From contig NZ_FOVN01000003.1 of assembly GCF_900115185.1 (NCBI RefSeq), positions 24,511 through 88,510 of the forward strand: a stretch of 64,000 nt of DNA, written 5' to 3'. This document shows, piece by piece, positions 1-8,435 of the stretch. A program made the position numbers and the translations under genes. The stretch comes from Algorimicrobium echini. GTDB lineage: Bacteria > Bacteroidota > Bacteroidia > Flavobacteriales > Flavobacteriaceae. Every line of letters starts with the position of its first letter. The first letter of the stretch is position 1. The notes beneath the pieces were generated by a model. It was not told the DNA's origin, did not search any database, and worked only from the letters and a program-made list of their open reading frames with translations.

Positions 1-478
1 GCCTGCGGATGGCAACCGCTGCGCTAGGCCATCCTCCGCTGTCCTTACTGCGGCTTTTATTTGTTTTACTACGGAAACGAAACGTAGGCCGTTTGGGTCT
101 GTTCATTTTATGAGTTTAATTCATAATCACTTTGTCATTTGATGGTTCACTTAATTTTGTAGTTTGCTATTTCTTAAAACGCTTGGGTTCACGTATTAGA
201 AATTTAAGGTTTCTAGTTCCTTCCTTTGGCACACAGCTAATAGGACACATTTTCGATAGGCCCAGTTTGGTATATTTTAAACAGCATACGCCCAGGCTAA
301 AGCGCTCGTTAATTTTCTAAAACAGTATTCGATTAAGGCATTAGAAAAATTGATTATGACTCTGTTGATTTTGTTATTGTTAATTTAGATTTTTAAAAAA
401 TTAGAGCTTTTTACGAAACCTTGTGGAAATCTTGCAGATAACACTTATTATTGTAACCTAAAACGTAATATTATATTC
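1..478. other. Non-coding stretch upstream of the polysaccharide locus, with a REP-like hairpin
   Basis: No convincing gene lies in these 478 bases. The first 100 bases are clearly richer in G+C than the rest and contain an imperfect palindrome (5-13 against 28-39), like a REP element or the remnant of a mobile-element end. A 62-codon frame with a TTG start (132-320) resembles no family I know and has no promoter or conserved motif, so I treat it as chance. The last 150 bases are plain AT-rich leader for the methyltransferase gene at 479. Confidence 0.5.
5..39. repeat. REP-like imperfect palindrome
   Basis: The arm GCGGATGGC (5-13) pairs with GCCATCC-T-CCGC (28-39) with one bulged base, around a loop of about 14 bases. 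It sits in a G+C-rich island that contrasts with the AT-rich flanks. Such hairpins are typical of REP elements or transposon ends, but one copy in this window cannot prove repetition in the genome. Confidence 0.35.
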
Positions 479-1216
479 ATGACCACCTACGAATTTATGC
501 GTTGGCTGACGTTTCCTTTGATGACAACCCATTTGGTTACGGTACGTAATGACATTAAACGGCTTATAAAGTCTGGTGTATCATCTGGAAAACCCTTTTC
601 TATTTTGGATGTGGGTGGCCGGAAATCGCCTTATACCATTAATTTACCAGCCGCAGTTACCTTGTTGGATGTGCCACAAGAAGCGGGAACGAAAGAAGCC
701 TTGAATTTAGGCTTTACGGATTCTATTTTAACTACTATTCAGAAAAAACGCTCCAATATAACAGATGTTATCATTCAGGATATGACACAATCTACCATAG
801 AAGAAGCCCGTTTTGATGCCGTGGTGAGTATCGAAGTGATTGAGCATGTGGAAGCCGATGTTTTATTTGTAAAACACATTGCAGCGGTGATTAAAAAAGG
901 TGGCTGGGCGTATTTTACCACACCCAATGGTGATTATATTAAAAATGAAGGGCCAGGAAAAAATCCGGATCATGTTCGGCATTACACACGACAAGGGTTG
1001 CATGATTTGTTGTCCCATTATTTTGATACGGTTGAGGTTCATTATGCTGTAAGCACTGGTAGGTACCGAGTTTGGAGCTTGCAAAGCTTGAAAACGATTA
1101 ATCCTGTTCGATTTGTACAATCATTAGTAGGTACGGTTGTTAATAGATTCCAGTCTAAAGGCGTGGAAACGCGTGCGGAGCATACGGCTCATTTGATAGC
1201 TGTGGCTTATAAATAG
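479..1216 (+). CDS. Class I SAM-dependent methyltransferase
   Basis: This 245-residue protein has the class I methyltransferase fold. Motif I reads ILDVGGRKSPY (about residues 42-52), and the acidic end of the second strand is probably LLDV (about 62-65). The later motifs are FDAVVSIEVIEHVE (about 112-125) and FTTPNGDY after a helix containing IKKGGW. HVRHYTRQGL is typical of small-molecule methyltransferases of the UbiG/Methyltransf_11 type. No membrane segment is visible. It is the first gene of a plus-strand polysaccharide cluster, so the substrate is probably a sugar residue or lipid-linked saccharide; that is inferred from context only. The substrate cannot be read from the sequence. Confidence 0.85.
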   Translation: MTTYEFMRWLTFPLMTTHLVTVRNDIKRLIKSGVSSGKPFSILDVGGRKSPYTINLPAAVTLLDVPQEAGTKEALNLGFTDSILTTIQKKRSNITDVIIQDMTQSTIEEARFDAVVSIEVIEHVEADVLFVKHIAAVIKKGGWAYFTTPNGDYIKNEGPGKNPDHVRHYTRQGLHDLLSHYFDTVEVHYAVSTGRYRVWSLQSLKTINPVRFVQSLVGTVVNRFQSKGVETRAEHTAHLIAVAYK

Positions 1217-1256
1217 GACTGGTTATACCCGTATTTATTATTTTAAAACGAAATAT

Positions 1257-1931
1257 ATGTCAAAAAAAGCATTTTTAGGAGTTAAAAGGGTTATTAAAAG
1301 GATTGTAAAATCTAAACAAGAAATAAGACACTCACTTGTTGGTGCTCCTAATGTATGGAAATATACAAGAGATTTTCAATTTCAATTCTTAAAAGAACAA
1401 GGACTTCAAAAAACGGATACATTCCTGGATATTGGTTGCGGAACTCTTAGAGGTGGTATTCCATTAATAGATTATCTTGTAACTGGTAATTATTATGGAA
1501 TGGATGTCCGCGATGAAGTTTTGAAAGAAGGTAAAGACGAAATTAGAACCGCTAAATTAGAAGGTAAAAAACCGAATTTAATTGCATTTAATCATTTTTC
1601 AGAAGTAGAATTTGATGTGACTTTCAATGTGATGTTTGCATTTTCTGTTTTAATTCATTTGGAGGATGCCATTGCAGAAAGCTGTTTTCAGTTTGTTTCG
1701 AAATATTTAGCTGCTGATGGTGAGTTTTATGCTAATGTTAATTTGGCAGATTTTAAAGATGGTACTTGGTTAGAGTTTCCAATTGTTTTTCGTAGTCTTG
1801 AATTTTATAATACATTGGCGGCCAAAAATGGAATGAAAGTAGATGTTTTGGGAGATTTATTGAGTTTAGGACATGATACAGGAAAGAATTCTGATAAGCA
1901 ACAAGTTATGTTGAAATTCACAAAAATTTAA
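1257..1931 (+). CDS. Class I SAM-dependent methyltransferase
   Basis: A 224-residue protein with a class I SAM-binding core. The glycine-rich motif I is FLDIGCGTLRGG (about residues 57-68), the second acidic strand is YYGMDVRDEV (about 79-88), and the motif IV/post region is FNVMFAFSVLIHLED. The basic N-terminal stretch (residues 1-25) is unusual and may contact a polymer or membrane. The gene follows the first methyltransferase by 40 bases in the same orientation, but its base composition is more AT-rich, so the two were probably assembled separately. The role is inferred to be decoration of the surface glycan encoded here. I am sure of the fold and not of the substrate. Confidence 0.82.
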   Translation: MSKKAFLGVKRVIKRIVKSKQEIRHSLVGAPNVWKYTRDFQFQFLKEQGLQKTDTFLDIGCGTLRGGIPLIDYLVTGNYYGMDVRDEVLKEGKDEIRTAKLEGKKPNLIAFNHFSEVEFDVTFNVMFAFSVLIHLEDAIAESCFQFVSKYLAADGEFYANVNLADFKDGTWLEFPIVFRSLEFYNTLAAKNGMKVDVLGDLLSLGHDTGKNSDKQQVMLKFTKI

Positions 1932-2071
1932 TAAATAAAGGTGTTTTTCAGTTTTAACAGCTATAACCAGAACCTAATAAACACAGGTTTGTCTAAAAAA
2001 TATCTGGTTTATAAAAGTGGATTTGAAAGCCTATTCGTTACTATATAATTAATAGGAAATATGGATTTAGA

Positions 2072-2680
2072 ATGAAACAAAAAGTTTTTGTTATTGGGTT
2101 TCAAAAAACAGGCACCACTTCTTTGGATTTAGCTTTACAGAGACTTGGATATAAAGTATATTGTGTTGATAAAAATTTATTGAAATTTAAAAAAACAGGT
2201 GAATTAAAAAACTATATTCAAAATACGCTAGAAAATTGGGATGCTGTTCAAGATATGCCTTGGCCGCTTTTTTATCAAGAGCTTTATGAGTTGTATCCTG
2301 ATGCTAAATTTATATTAACAATACGGGAGACTGATGATTGGTTCAATAGTGTAAAAAGGTTTTTTGGTAGTATTCGAATTCCTTTCCACCAGAAAATATA
2401 TCAGGTACCCTGTGCGGAAGGCTATGAAAATGAGTATAAGACCTTATTTGAAAAACACAATAATGAAGTTCTAAATTTTTTTAAAAATAAGCCAAATTTT
2501 TTAGTCATGGAAATGGGTGTGAATTTTGATTATCCTACACTTTGCAATTTTTTACATATAGAAACGATTCCTGAAGATGCCTTTCCGCATGCTAGAAATA
2601 ATAAGAAACGCCAATTACCAAACTACAAACTGTATAGAGACTTGCGATCCTTTTATTGGAACTATAAAAAGAATTATTAA
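2072..2680 (+). CDS. Sulfotransferase family protein
   Basis: This 202-residue protein begins directly with a PAPS-binding P-loop, VFVIGFQKTGTTSL (about residues 5-18); the GxxKTGTTSL pattern is the 5'-phosphosulfate loop of cytosolic and Golgi-type sulfotransferases. A second motif, FILTIRETDDWFNS (about 75-88), matches the 3'-phosphate-binding strand and helix (the R and S positions). The domain is short but spans both motifs. It would transfer sulfate from PAPS to a hydroxyl or amino group. Among glycosyltransferases the likely acceptor is the exported polysaccharide or its lipid-linked unit, which would suit a marine bacterium; this is inference. The next gene starts 8 bases downstream, so they are likely cotranscribed. 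Confidence 0.75.
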   Translation: MKQKVFVIGFQKTGTTSLDLALQRLGYKVYCVDKNLLKFKKTGELKNYIQNTLENWDAVQDMPWPLFYQELYELYPDAKFILTIRETDDWFNSVKRFFGSIRIPFHQKIYQVPCAEGYENEYKTLFEKHNNEVLNFFKNKPNFLVMEMGVNFDYPTLCNFLHIETIPEDAFPHARNNKKRQLPNYKLYRDLRSFYWNYKKNY

Positions 2681-2688
2681 CAGATATC

Positions 2689-3747
2689 ATGGTTGTTTTA
2701 CTGTTTTATACACGAAATCAAGGTTATCTATCTCAATTTTTTGAAGAGGTTTCCGTGCGTTTGGCGGAAGACCGTCATGAGGTTCATAATTTTTCCTTAA
2801 AATCTCGAGCCTATCAAGATGCTAACAATCAGGTTTTACTTACTGTAGAAAAGAAGGGTGGCTACTTGAAAAATTATTATGAAGTTTTTAAAATTATTAA
2901 AACGGTAAAACCCGATGTCGTTTTATCGAATTTCAGTTATGTGAATCCAGCATTGCTTTTTGGTAGGTTATTTAAGGTCCAAAAAAATATTGTTTGGTTT
3001 CATTCCCTAAACGAACAGACCAATGCTACTGCTATTAATATATTTATTAAGCGTTGCTTTTTGCAATTAGCAGATATTGTCATTGCCAACTCGCACCATA
3101 CTAAAGACGAATTATGTACCGCTTTTCAGGTGCCACAAGCCAAAATTGAAACCGTTCCATTTTGGTCGCATATTTCAGATCAAGACGTTATGGGCACGAA
3201 AACGGACCGTTCGACTCCATATCTTAAAATAGGATGTCCTGGCCGGTTGGTTGATCATAAAAATCAATCGTTAGTTCTAGAGGCTTTAGCTTGTTTTAAT
3301 AAAAATGATTATGAATGTCATATAGCTGGGAGTGGTCCCAATGAGCCTAAATTACGAGATCAGGCTGCTCAATTATCCATTGAAAGTCAACTTGTCTTTA
3401 GAGGGCATTTATCCGCTGTGGATATGATTACCTTTTACCAAGAAATGGACGTTATTATTTTACCAAGTTTGGCAGAGGCTTTTGGACTGGTTTTTATAGA
3501 GGCCATTTCATTAGGCAGACCTGTTATTGTGTCTTCTAAATTTGGTGCGTTGACATTTATTGAAAAAAAAGACCTGTTACAACAAATTACTTTTGATCCA
3601 CTTTCTAGGGATTCACTCATTGAACGTTTAACCCCTTATTTTAATAACTCTGGTTTGCCTTCCAGTTATTTTAAGGATTTGTATATTACAAATTTTGACA
3701 AAGATCTCATATTTGGCCGTTTGCAAAATATCCTATTAAAAGACTGA
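2689..3747 (+). CDS. Glycosyltransferase family 4 (GT-B fold)
   Basis: A 352-residue retaining GT-B glycosyltransferase. The N-terminal half carries the acceptor domain (IVIANSHHTKDEL, about 131-143). The C-terminal half opens with IGCPGRLVDHKNQSLVLEAL, the nucleotide-sugar-binding start of GT4 enzymes. It includes the E-x7-E motif in EAFGLVFIE, followed by the loop SLGRPVIVSSKFG. No signal peptide or membrane span is seen, so it acts on the cytoplasmic face of the inner membrane. The gene lies 8 bases after the sulfotransferase and 8 before a GT2 gene, which points to one operon assembling a repeat unit. Donor and acceptor sugars cannot be read from sequence. Confidence 0.9.
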   Translation: MVVLLFYTRNQGYLSQFFEEVSVRLAEDRHEVHNFSLKSRAYQDANNQVLLTVEKKGGYLKNYYEVFKIIKTVKPDVVLSNFSYVNPALLFGRLFKVQKNIVWFHSLNEQTNATAINIFIKRCFLQLADIVIANSHHTKDELCTAFQVPQAKIETVPFWSHISDQDVMGTKTDRSTPYLKIGCPGRLVDHKNQSLVLEALACFNKNDYECHIAGSGPNEPKLRDQAAQLSIESQLVFRGHLSAVDMITFYQEMDVIILPSLAEAFGLVFIEAISLGRPVIVSSKFGALTFIEKKDLLQQITFDPLSRDSLIERLTPYFNNSGLPSSYFKDLYITNFDKDLIFGRLQNILLKD

Positions 3748-3755
3748 ACCCTATC

Positions 3756-5081
3756 ATGCCATTTGCTTTTTTAACATACTTACAGCCCACCCATTACTTC
3801 CGGTTATTTACGGATGCTGGTAATAGTGCTTTTCCGCGCGTAGATGCTTTACCGCCATCCGTTATCAACCAGTTTGAGGTTGATACGCGTTATCGTTCAA
3901 AACAAGCGCAGGATTATGATTTGTCTTGGCAAGCCGTTCAATCTGGATTTATAGGTGATGTGTCCTATTATACTCACTTTAAAAAAGTTTCGGTGCGGGA
4001 TAACTATCACTTTATTCGTAAGCAGTTTCATCCGGTATGGGTGTTTTATGTTCTGTTGGTGCGTTTGTTTACGTTTCATAATCCCATAACCGATATTCGT
4101 GCTTGGATTCAAACCTCCCATATTAAACGGGTTACTGCTATTACGCCTGTTTTGTATTCTGATTGGAATCATTATCAATCTGAACTTCTTGCTAAAAGTC
4201 CTTTGGTGAGTGTGGTGATTCCTACTTTGAATCGGTATTCCTATTTAAAAGCCGTTTTATTAGATTTTGAGAAGCAAGATTATCTGCACTTTGAATTGCT
4301 TGTTGTGGATCAATCGGAACCCTTTCAAGCTGATTTTTACCAAGCGTTTGATTTACCTATTCGTGTGATACGCCAAGAAGAAAAAGCTTTATGGTTGGCA
4401 CGAAACACGGCTATACAGGCCGCAAAGGGTTCATTAATAGCCTTATCTGAAGACGATGTACGGATTCCCTCAGACTGGCTTTCTAAACACATAGCTTGTC
4501 TTGATTTTTTTGATGCGCAGGTATCAGCAGGTGTTTTTTACCCGGAAGGGCATAGCATACCTAAAGCCCGCTCTTTTTTTGCTATAGCTACCCAGTTTGC
4601 AACTGGAAATGCGCTATTGTATCGGTCTGTTTTTGAGGAGGTTGGTTTGTTTGATCGGCAGTTTGAAAAACAACGTATGGGTGATGGGGAGTTTGGTGCG
4701 CGGGTTTATTTAGCAGGGATTCGCAGCATTTCGAATCCTTATGCGAGTTGTATTGATGTGAAAGCGGGAACCGGTGGTTTGCGCGAGATGGGGAGTTGGG
4801 ATGCTTTTAGGCCGTCCACTTTTTTTGCACCTAGACCCATACCCAGTGTGTTGTATTATTTTAGAAACTATTATGGGAATACTGCGGCACGTTTGGCTTT
4901 ATGGCGCACCATACCGACTTCTATTTTGCCCTATCAGTTTAAAACCAATCGGTTCTTGTTACTTTTTGGTGCTTTTTTAAGCCTGTTACTGGTTCCTGTG
5001 GTTTTGGTTCAGGTTTTTAGTTCCTGGCGTTTGGCAAGTAGAAAATTGGAGGCAGGTGATAGGATTGGATTTTTAGAATGA
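3756..5081 (+). CDS. Glycosyltransferase family 2 with unassigned N-terminal region and C-terminal membrane segment
   Basis: The 441-residue protein has a GT-A core from about residue 150 to 360. It begins PLVSVVIPTLNRYSYL, continues ELLVVDQSEP, and has an acidic metal-binding site in LIALSEDDVRIP; acceptor-side motifs are GNALLYRSVFEEVGLFD and GDGEFGARVYLAG. Residues 1-145 do not resemble any domain I know. A hydrophobic segment near 405-425 should anchor the protein at the inner membrane. It is the fifth gene of the polysaccharide cluster and is followed by a low-complexity spacer of 155 bases. The family call is firm; the linkage made is unknown. Confidence 0.87.
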   Translation: MPFAFLTYLQPTHYFRLFTDAGNSAFPRVDALPPSVINQFEVDTRYRSKQAQDYDLSWQAVQSGFIGDVSYYTHFKKVSVRDNYHFIRKQFHPVWVFYVLLVRLFTFHNPITDIRAWIQTSHIKRVTAITPVLYSDWNHYQSELLAKSPLVSVVIPTLNRYSYLKAVLLDFEKQDYLHFELLVVDQSEPFQADFYQAFDLPIRVIRQEEKALWLARNTAIQAAKGSLIALSEDDVRIPSDWLSKHIACLDFFDAQVSAGVFYPEGHSIPKARSFFAIATQFATGNALLYRSVFEEVGLFDRQFEKQRMGDGEFGARVYLAGIRSISNPYASCIDVKAGTGGLREMGSWDAFRPSTFFAPRPIPSVLYYFRNYYGNTAARLALWRTIPTSILPYQFKTNRFLLLFGAFLSLLLVPVVLVQVFSSWRLASRKLEAGDRIGFLE

Positions 5082-5236
5082 TTAGTGAATGGTTAATAGT
5101 GGCGCGTGAAAAGTTGGGATTGGGGATTAGGGGTTGGAGATTGAAGCTTGAAAAATTAATAGTGAATGGAGAATAGTTAATAGTTAATAGTTACTAGTGA
5201 GTAGTTACTAGTTAAAACGTATCAAAATTTAGTAGG
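5082..5236. repeat. Low-complexity intergenic spacer made of short reiterated words
   Basis: The 155 bases between two glycosyltransferase genes consist largely of repeats of AATAGTTAATAGTTA-like and TTACTAGT/GAGTAGTTACTAGT words (best seen at 5171-5213), preceded by GGGATTGGGGATTAGGGG-like runs. They encode nothing. Similar but not identical spacers occur at 10768-11079 and around 50399-50440. They mark seams in the cluster and may be replication-slippage products or remnants of excised elements. Confidence 0.6.
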
Positions 5237-6334
5237 TTGAATAAAAAACGCATTCTTATTGTTACGTCTGAATTTCCACCACAACCGGGTGGTATAGGTA
5301 ATCATGCCTACCATTTGGCTTTGTATTTGGCTAAAAACCAATATGAGGTTCATGTGATAGCCGATCAGCGCGATGCCGAAAATGCGGAAGAGGTTGCGTT
5401 TGATGCGATTTTACCCTTTGCAGTGCAACGCATTGCCTTGAGACAACCACGGTTTCTCATGTATTTTAATCGGATTTTAAAAACCCTCCGCTCTTTTAAG
5501 CGCGCACATTTGGTGATTGCTACAGGTAAGTTTTCCTTGTGGAATGTTGCCTTTTGCAGCCTGATTTATAAACGCTCTACACTAGCCGTTTTGCATGGAA
5601 GTGAAGTAAATTTTAAAACACGAACTACTCAAAAAGCCATTGAAGCATCGTTAAAGCGCTTTGATAATTTGGTAGCGGTTTCTCATTACACCAAGGCTTT
5701 AATTGCCCATTTACACCGTGATGTAACCGTAATACCAAACGGTATTGCTCTTGAGAAATGGCCTATGATACCAACCAAAAAAACCACATTACCTGGTAGT
5801 CCTGTTTTAACAACTGTTGGGCGTGTGAGTACCCGAAAGGGACAATTGCAAGTTATTCATTTGTTGCCCGATTTACTTCGATGGTATCCAAACCTTCAAT
5901 ATCATTGTGTTGGCATCCCAACTGAAGCCCCTGCGTTTTTAAAACAGGCTCAAGCTTTAGGTGTTGAATTGCATGTTACATTTCATGGTGCTTTATCTGA
6001 TGATGCCTTACAAGCCACTCTCCAAGCTACCGATGTTTTTGTTATGTTGAGTACCGAGAGTCCTACGGGCGATGTGGAGGGTTTTGGAATTGCTATTTTA
6101 GAGGCGAATGCTTTAGGAATTCCTGCTATTGGTTCTAAAAACTGTGGTATTGCAGATGCCATAGAAGATGGGTTTTCTGGATTTTTAGTACCTGACTTTG
6201 ATGCTGCAGCTGTTACTCGTTATGTATCCCGTATTTTAGCGGAACCATTAGTTTACCGTGAACAAGCTCGGAGCTGGGCTGAACAACATGACTGGAACCA
6301 AATTATATTACACTATATTGCTTTTATTCGATGA
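5237..6334 (+). CDS. Glycosyltransferase family 4 (GT-B fold), TTG start
   Basis: A 365-residue GT4 enzyme. The N-terminal Rossmann domain opens with ILIVTSEFPPQPGGIGNHAYHLA, whose glycine-rich loop is typical of the family. The C-terminal domain opens with LTTVGRVSTRKGQLQVI (about residues 193-209) and carries the E-x7-E motif in VEGFGIAILEANALGIP. VLHGSEVNF is another family signature. The only start that includes the first beta strand is TTG at 5237; an ATG start would remove the nucleotide fold. Its stop overlaps the next ATG (ATGA), so the two glycosyltransferases are translationally coupled. It probably adds one sugar of the surface polysaccharide; the linkage is unknown. Confidence 0.88.
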   Translation: MNKKRILIVTSEFPPQPGGIGNHAYHLALYLAKNQYEVHVIADQRDAENAEEVAFDAILPFAVQRIALRQPRFLMYFNRILKTLRSFKRAHLVIATGKFSLWNVAFCSLIYKRSTLAVLHGSEVNFKTRTTQKAIEASLKRFDNLVAVSHYTKALIAHLHRDVTVIPNGIALEKWPMIPTKKTTLPGSPVLTTVGRVSTRKGQLQVIHLLPDLLRWYPNLQYHCVGIPTEAPAFLKQAQALGVELHVTFHGALSDDALQATLQATDVFVMLSTESPTGDVEGFGIAILEANALGIPAIGSKNCGIADAIEDGFSGFLVPDFDAAAVTRYVSRILAEPLVYREQARSWAEQHDWNQIILHYIAFIR

Positions 6335-7455
6335 AAACTTTAACCATCATTTCGCATACAGAACATTATTTACGAGCCGATGGTACTATTGTTGGTCTCG
6401 GGTCCACGGTGACTGAAATTAATGAGCTTTTAGCTGTTTTTGATCGTATTATTCATGTGGCTATGCTTCATACCAGTGTTGCACCACCAAGTGCCATTCC
6501 TTATGTTTCAGAACGGATAGCATTTGTGAGTTTACCCGCTGTTGGTGGAACCGGGTGGCAAGCTAAACTGGGTATAGTATTTCATATTCCTACCATTTTA
6601 TTCCGCGTTCGAACGGCCTTAAACCAATCCGATTATTTTCAATTTCGGGCACCTACCGGAATAGGCGTTTTTACTATTCCTTATTTGGTATGGTTTACAT
6701 CCAAGTCAGGTTGGTTTAAATATGCTGGTAATTGGAAACAACCACATCCACCCTTGGCTTATCGATTTCAAAAATGGCTGTTGGAAAAACAGTCGCGACC
6801 CGTTACTATCAATGGTTTTTGGGATGATCAGCCGTCCCATTGTTTGTCTTTTGAAAACCCTTGTTTAACAGCACAAAATATCCTAGACGGACAGGCCACC
6901 ATTCGGCAAAAGGTTCTTCAATATCCTATTGATTTTTGTTTTGTAGGCCGTTTGGAAGTTGCTAAAGGTTTGGATTTTTTACTAGAAGCCCTTGCTCAAA
7001 TGGATAGGACTTTGTTACCAAGAATCGGTACCATCCATATCGTGGGTACTGGAGCCTTGCAGGCTTACTATGAAGCTGAAGCTAGTGCTTTAGCCATGCC
7101 TGTCATTTTTCATGGCTATTTGTCTCGTGATGCCGTACATGCTATTTATAAACGCTGCCATGGTATCGTATTACCCTCTGCTTCTGAAGGATTTCCCAAA
7201 GTGATAGCCGAGGCTATGAATTTTGGCTGTGTTCCTATTGTCTCCAATGTATCATCTATAAGTCATTATGTGCATCATGGTGTTAATGGTTTTTTAATGG
7301 AAACCTTGGATGTTCCATGTTTAATAGCATGTCTTGCCCAATTTTTAAGCTTGAAACCAGGAGCCTATACTGGTTTAAAAGCGCACTCGTTAGCTGATAT
7401 GAACCGTTTTAGTTATTCCTTTTATAATCAACGTCTTTTGGAATCTGTATTATAA
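6331..7455 (+). CDS. Glycosyltransferase family 4 (GT-B fold)
   Basis: This 374-residue protein overlaps the previous gene by four bases. The C-terminal donor-binding domain is clear: DFCFVGRLEVAKGLDFLLEAL (about residues 202-222), then HIVGTGALQAYY, and SASEGFPKVIAEAMNFGCVP with the E-x7-E pair. The N-terminal domain diverges from the neighbouring GT4 enzymes: it starts TLTIISHTEHYLRADGTIVG and lacks the usual GG loop. This suggests an unusual acceptor. No membrane segment is present. Coupling with the upstream gene suggests the pair adds consecutive sugars. Confidence 0.85.
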   Translation: MKTLTIISHTEHYLRADGTIVGLGSTVTEINELLAVFDRIIHVAMLHTSVAPPSAIPYVSERIAFVSLPAVGGTGWQAKLGIVFHIPTILFRVRTALNQSDYFQFRAPTGIGVFTIPYLVWFTSKSGWFKYAGNWKQPHPPLAYRFQKWLLEKQSRPVTINGFWDDQPSHCLSFENPCLTAQNILDGQATIRQKVLQYPIDFCFVGRLEVAKGLDFLLEALAQMDRTLLPRIGTIHIVGTGALQAYYEAEASALAMPVIFHGYLSRDAVHAIYKRCHGIVLPSASEGFPKVIAEAMNFGCVPIVSNVSSISHYVHHGVNGFLMETLDVPCLIACLAQFLSLKPGAYTGLKAHSLADMNRFSYSFYNQRLLESVL

Positions 7456-7537
7456 GTTGTCATTTTTTTAAATAAAGACGGTCTATTAAAAAAAAAATGA
7501 TATTTTTAAACCAAACTAATTATAGGTCATCTAGTTA

Positions 7538-8344
7538 ATGATTTTTAAAAAACTGCATTGGACTTTAAAGCGTCATCCTTTTTTATATGTTACGCGATTT
7601 CGACTTTTATCCAAAAATTCTAACCAGGCGGCAATAGATTCTTGTTGTTACAATGCCTTAAATAAGAAATCTGATATTCCTATTTTTTATCATGCCGTGA
7701 ATTCAGAAATTTTTAATACTGGTAAACCAGAATCTGATTTAATGGTCGTTAAGCAATTGGTTATTTGGCTCGTTGCGAACAGTAAAGTAGGGCCTGGTCT
7801 TAGTGAGCCATCAGATAAGGCATTAGAAACCTTGTTACATGGTGCCGGTGGCGTTTGTAGTGATATGGCCCAAGTTTTTAATAATTTTTGTGTTATAAAT
7901 GATATTCAGGTTCGGGAATGGGGCACCACGAGTGCCCCCTTTAATCGAGCCAATGGTGGACATTCTTTTAATGAGGTGTATATTGAGGAACTTCAAAAGT
8001 GGGTTTTAGTAGACCCGTCCTGGGGTGTTTTATTTTTTAACGCCACAGGTAGGCCACTTTCTGTTATTGAAGTATATGAATCCATCCGTTCCGGACAATC
8101 TGTTGTTTATGATTCTTTTATTCCCAACCAAACCATTTCATGGAAACAGGTGGATACGAACTATTTGAATCCTGATATCATTCCTTTTTTAATTTGTAAT
8201 TATCGGAATACTATTTACGATTGGTATTTAAAACGTGCTCGACCTCTTTTTCCAGTTTTTATGATTCATTTTATGGTGTATGTCATGGGTAAGAGTTATC
8301 ATTATAAATTTCCACTGGATAACTATAAAAAGATATTTGATTAA
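7538..8344 (+). CDS. Transglutaminase-like domain protein
   Basis: The 268-residue protein carries a papain-like transglutaminase core with the full catalytic triad visible: Cys107 in GAGGVCSDMAQ, His142 in NGGHSFNEVY and Asp159 in WVLVDPSWG. This order and spacing define the Transglut_core superfamily, whose bacterial members are mostly peptidases or amide-bond enzymes. No signal peptide is obvious, and the N-terminus is basic with a short hydrophobic patch (HPFLYVTRF). The C-terminal 60 residues are aromatic-rich and may associate with the membrane. It sits between a glycosyltransferase and the polymerase, so a role in modifying or cleaving a glycan-attached amide is possible, but this is context only. 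Confidence 0.75.
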   Translation: MIFKKLHWTLKRHPFLYVTRFRLLSKNSNQAAIDSCCYNALNKKSDIPIFYHAVNSEIFNTGKPESDLMVVKQLVIWLVANSKVGPGLSEPSDKALETLLHGAGGVCSDMAQVFNNFCVINDIQVREWGTTSAPFNRANGGHSFNEVYIEELQKWVLVDPSWGVLFFNATGRPLSVIEVYESIRSGQSVVYDSFIPNQTISWKQVDTNYLNPDIIPFLICNYRNTIYDWYLKRARPLFPVFMIHFMVYVMGKSYHYKFPLDNYKKIFD

Positions 8345-8422
8345 ATGTTTGTTTGTTATTATCCCTGTCTTTCAATTAGCCATTTTGTATTACCTTGCAG
8401 TCCTTTAATCATACTTAATATT

Positions 8423-8430
8423 TATATTTG
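8423..8430 (+). promoter_or_regulatory. Putative -7 promoter box TATATTTG
   Basis: TATATTTG fits the Bacteroidota -7 consensus TAnnTTTG. It lies 5 bases before the TTG start at 8436, so transcription would begin at or next to the start codon and give a leaderless or nearly leaderless message. No well-spaced TTG -33 element is seen. Confidence 0.4.
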
Positions 8431-8435
8431 ATTCT

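Noticed and set aside
132-320. 62-codon frame with TTG start in the leading non-coding stretch
   Set aside because: No recognisable domain, no promoter, odd composition; fits chance in low-stop sequence.
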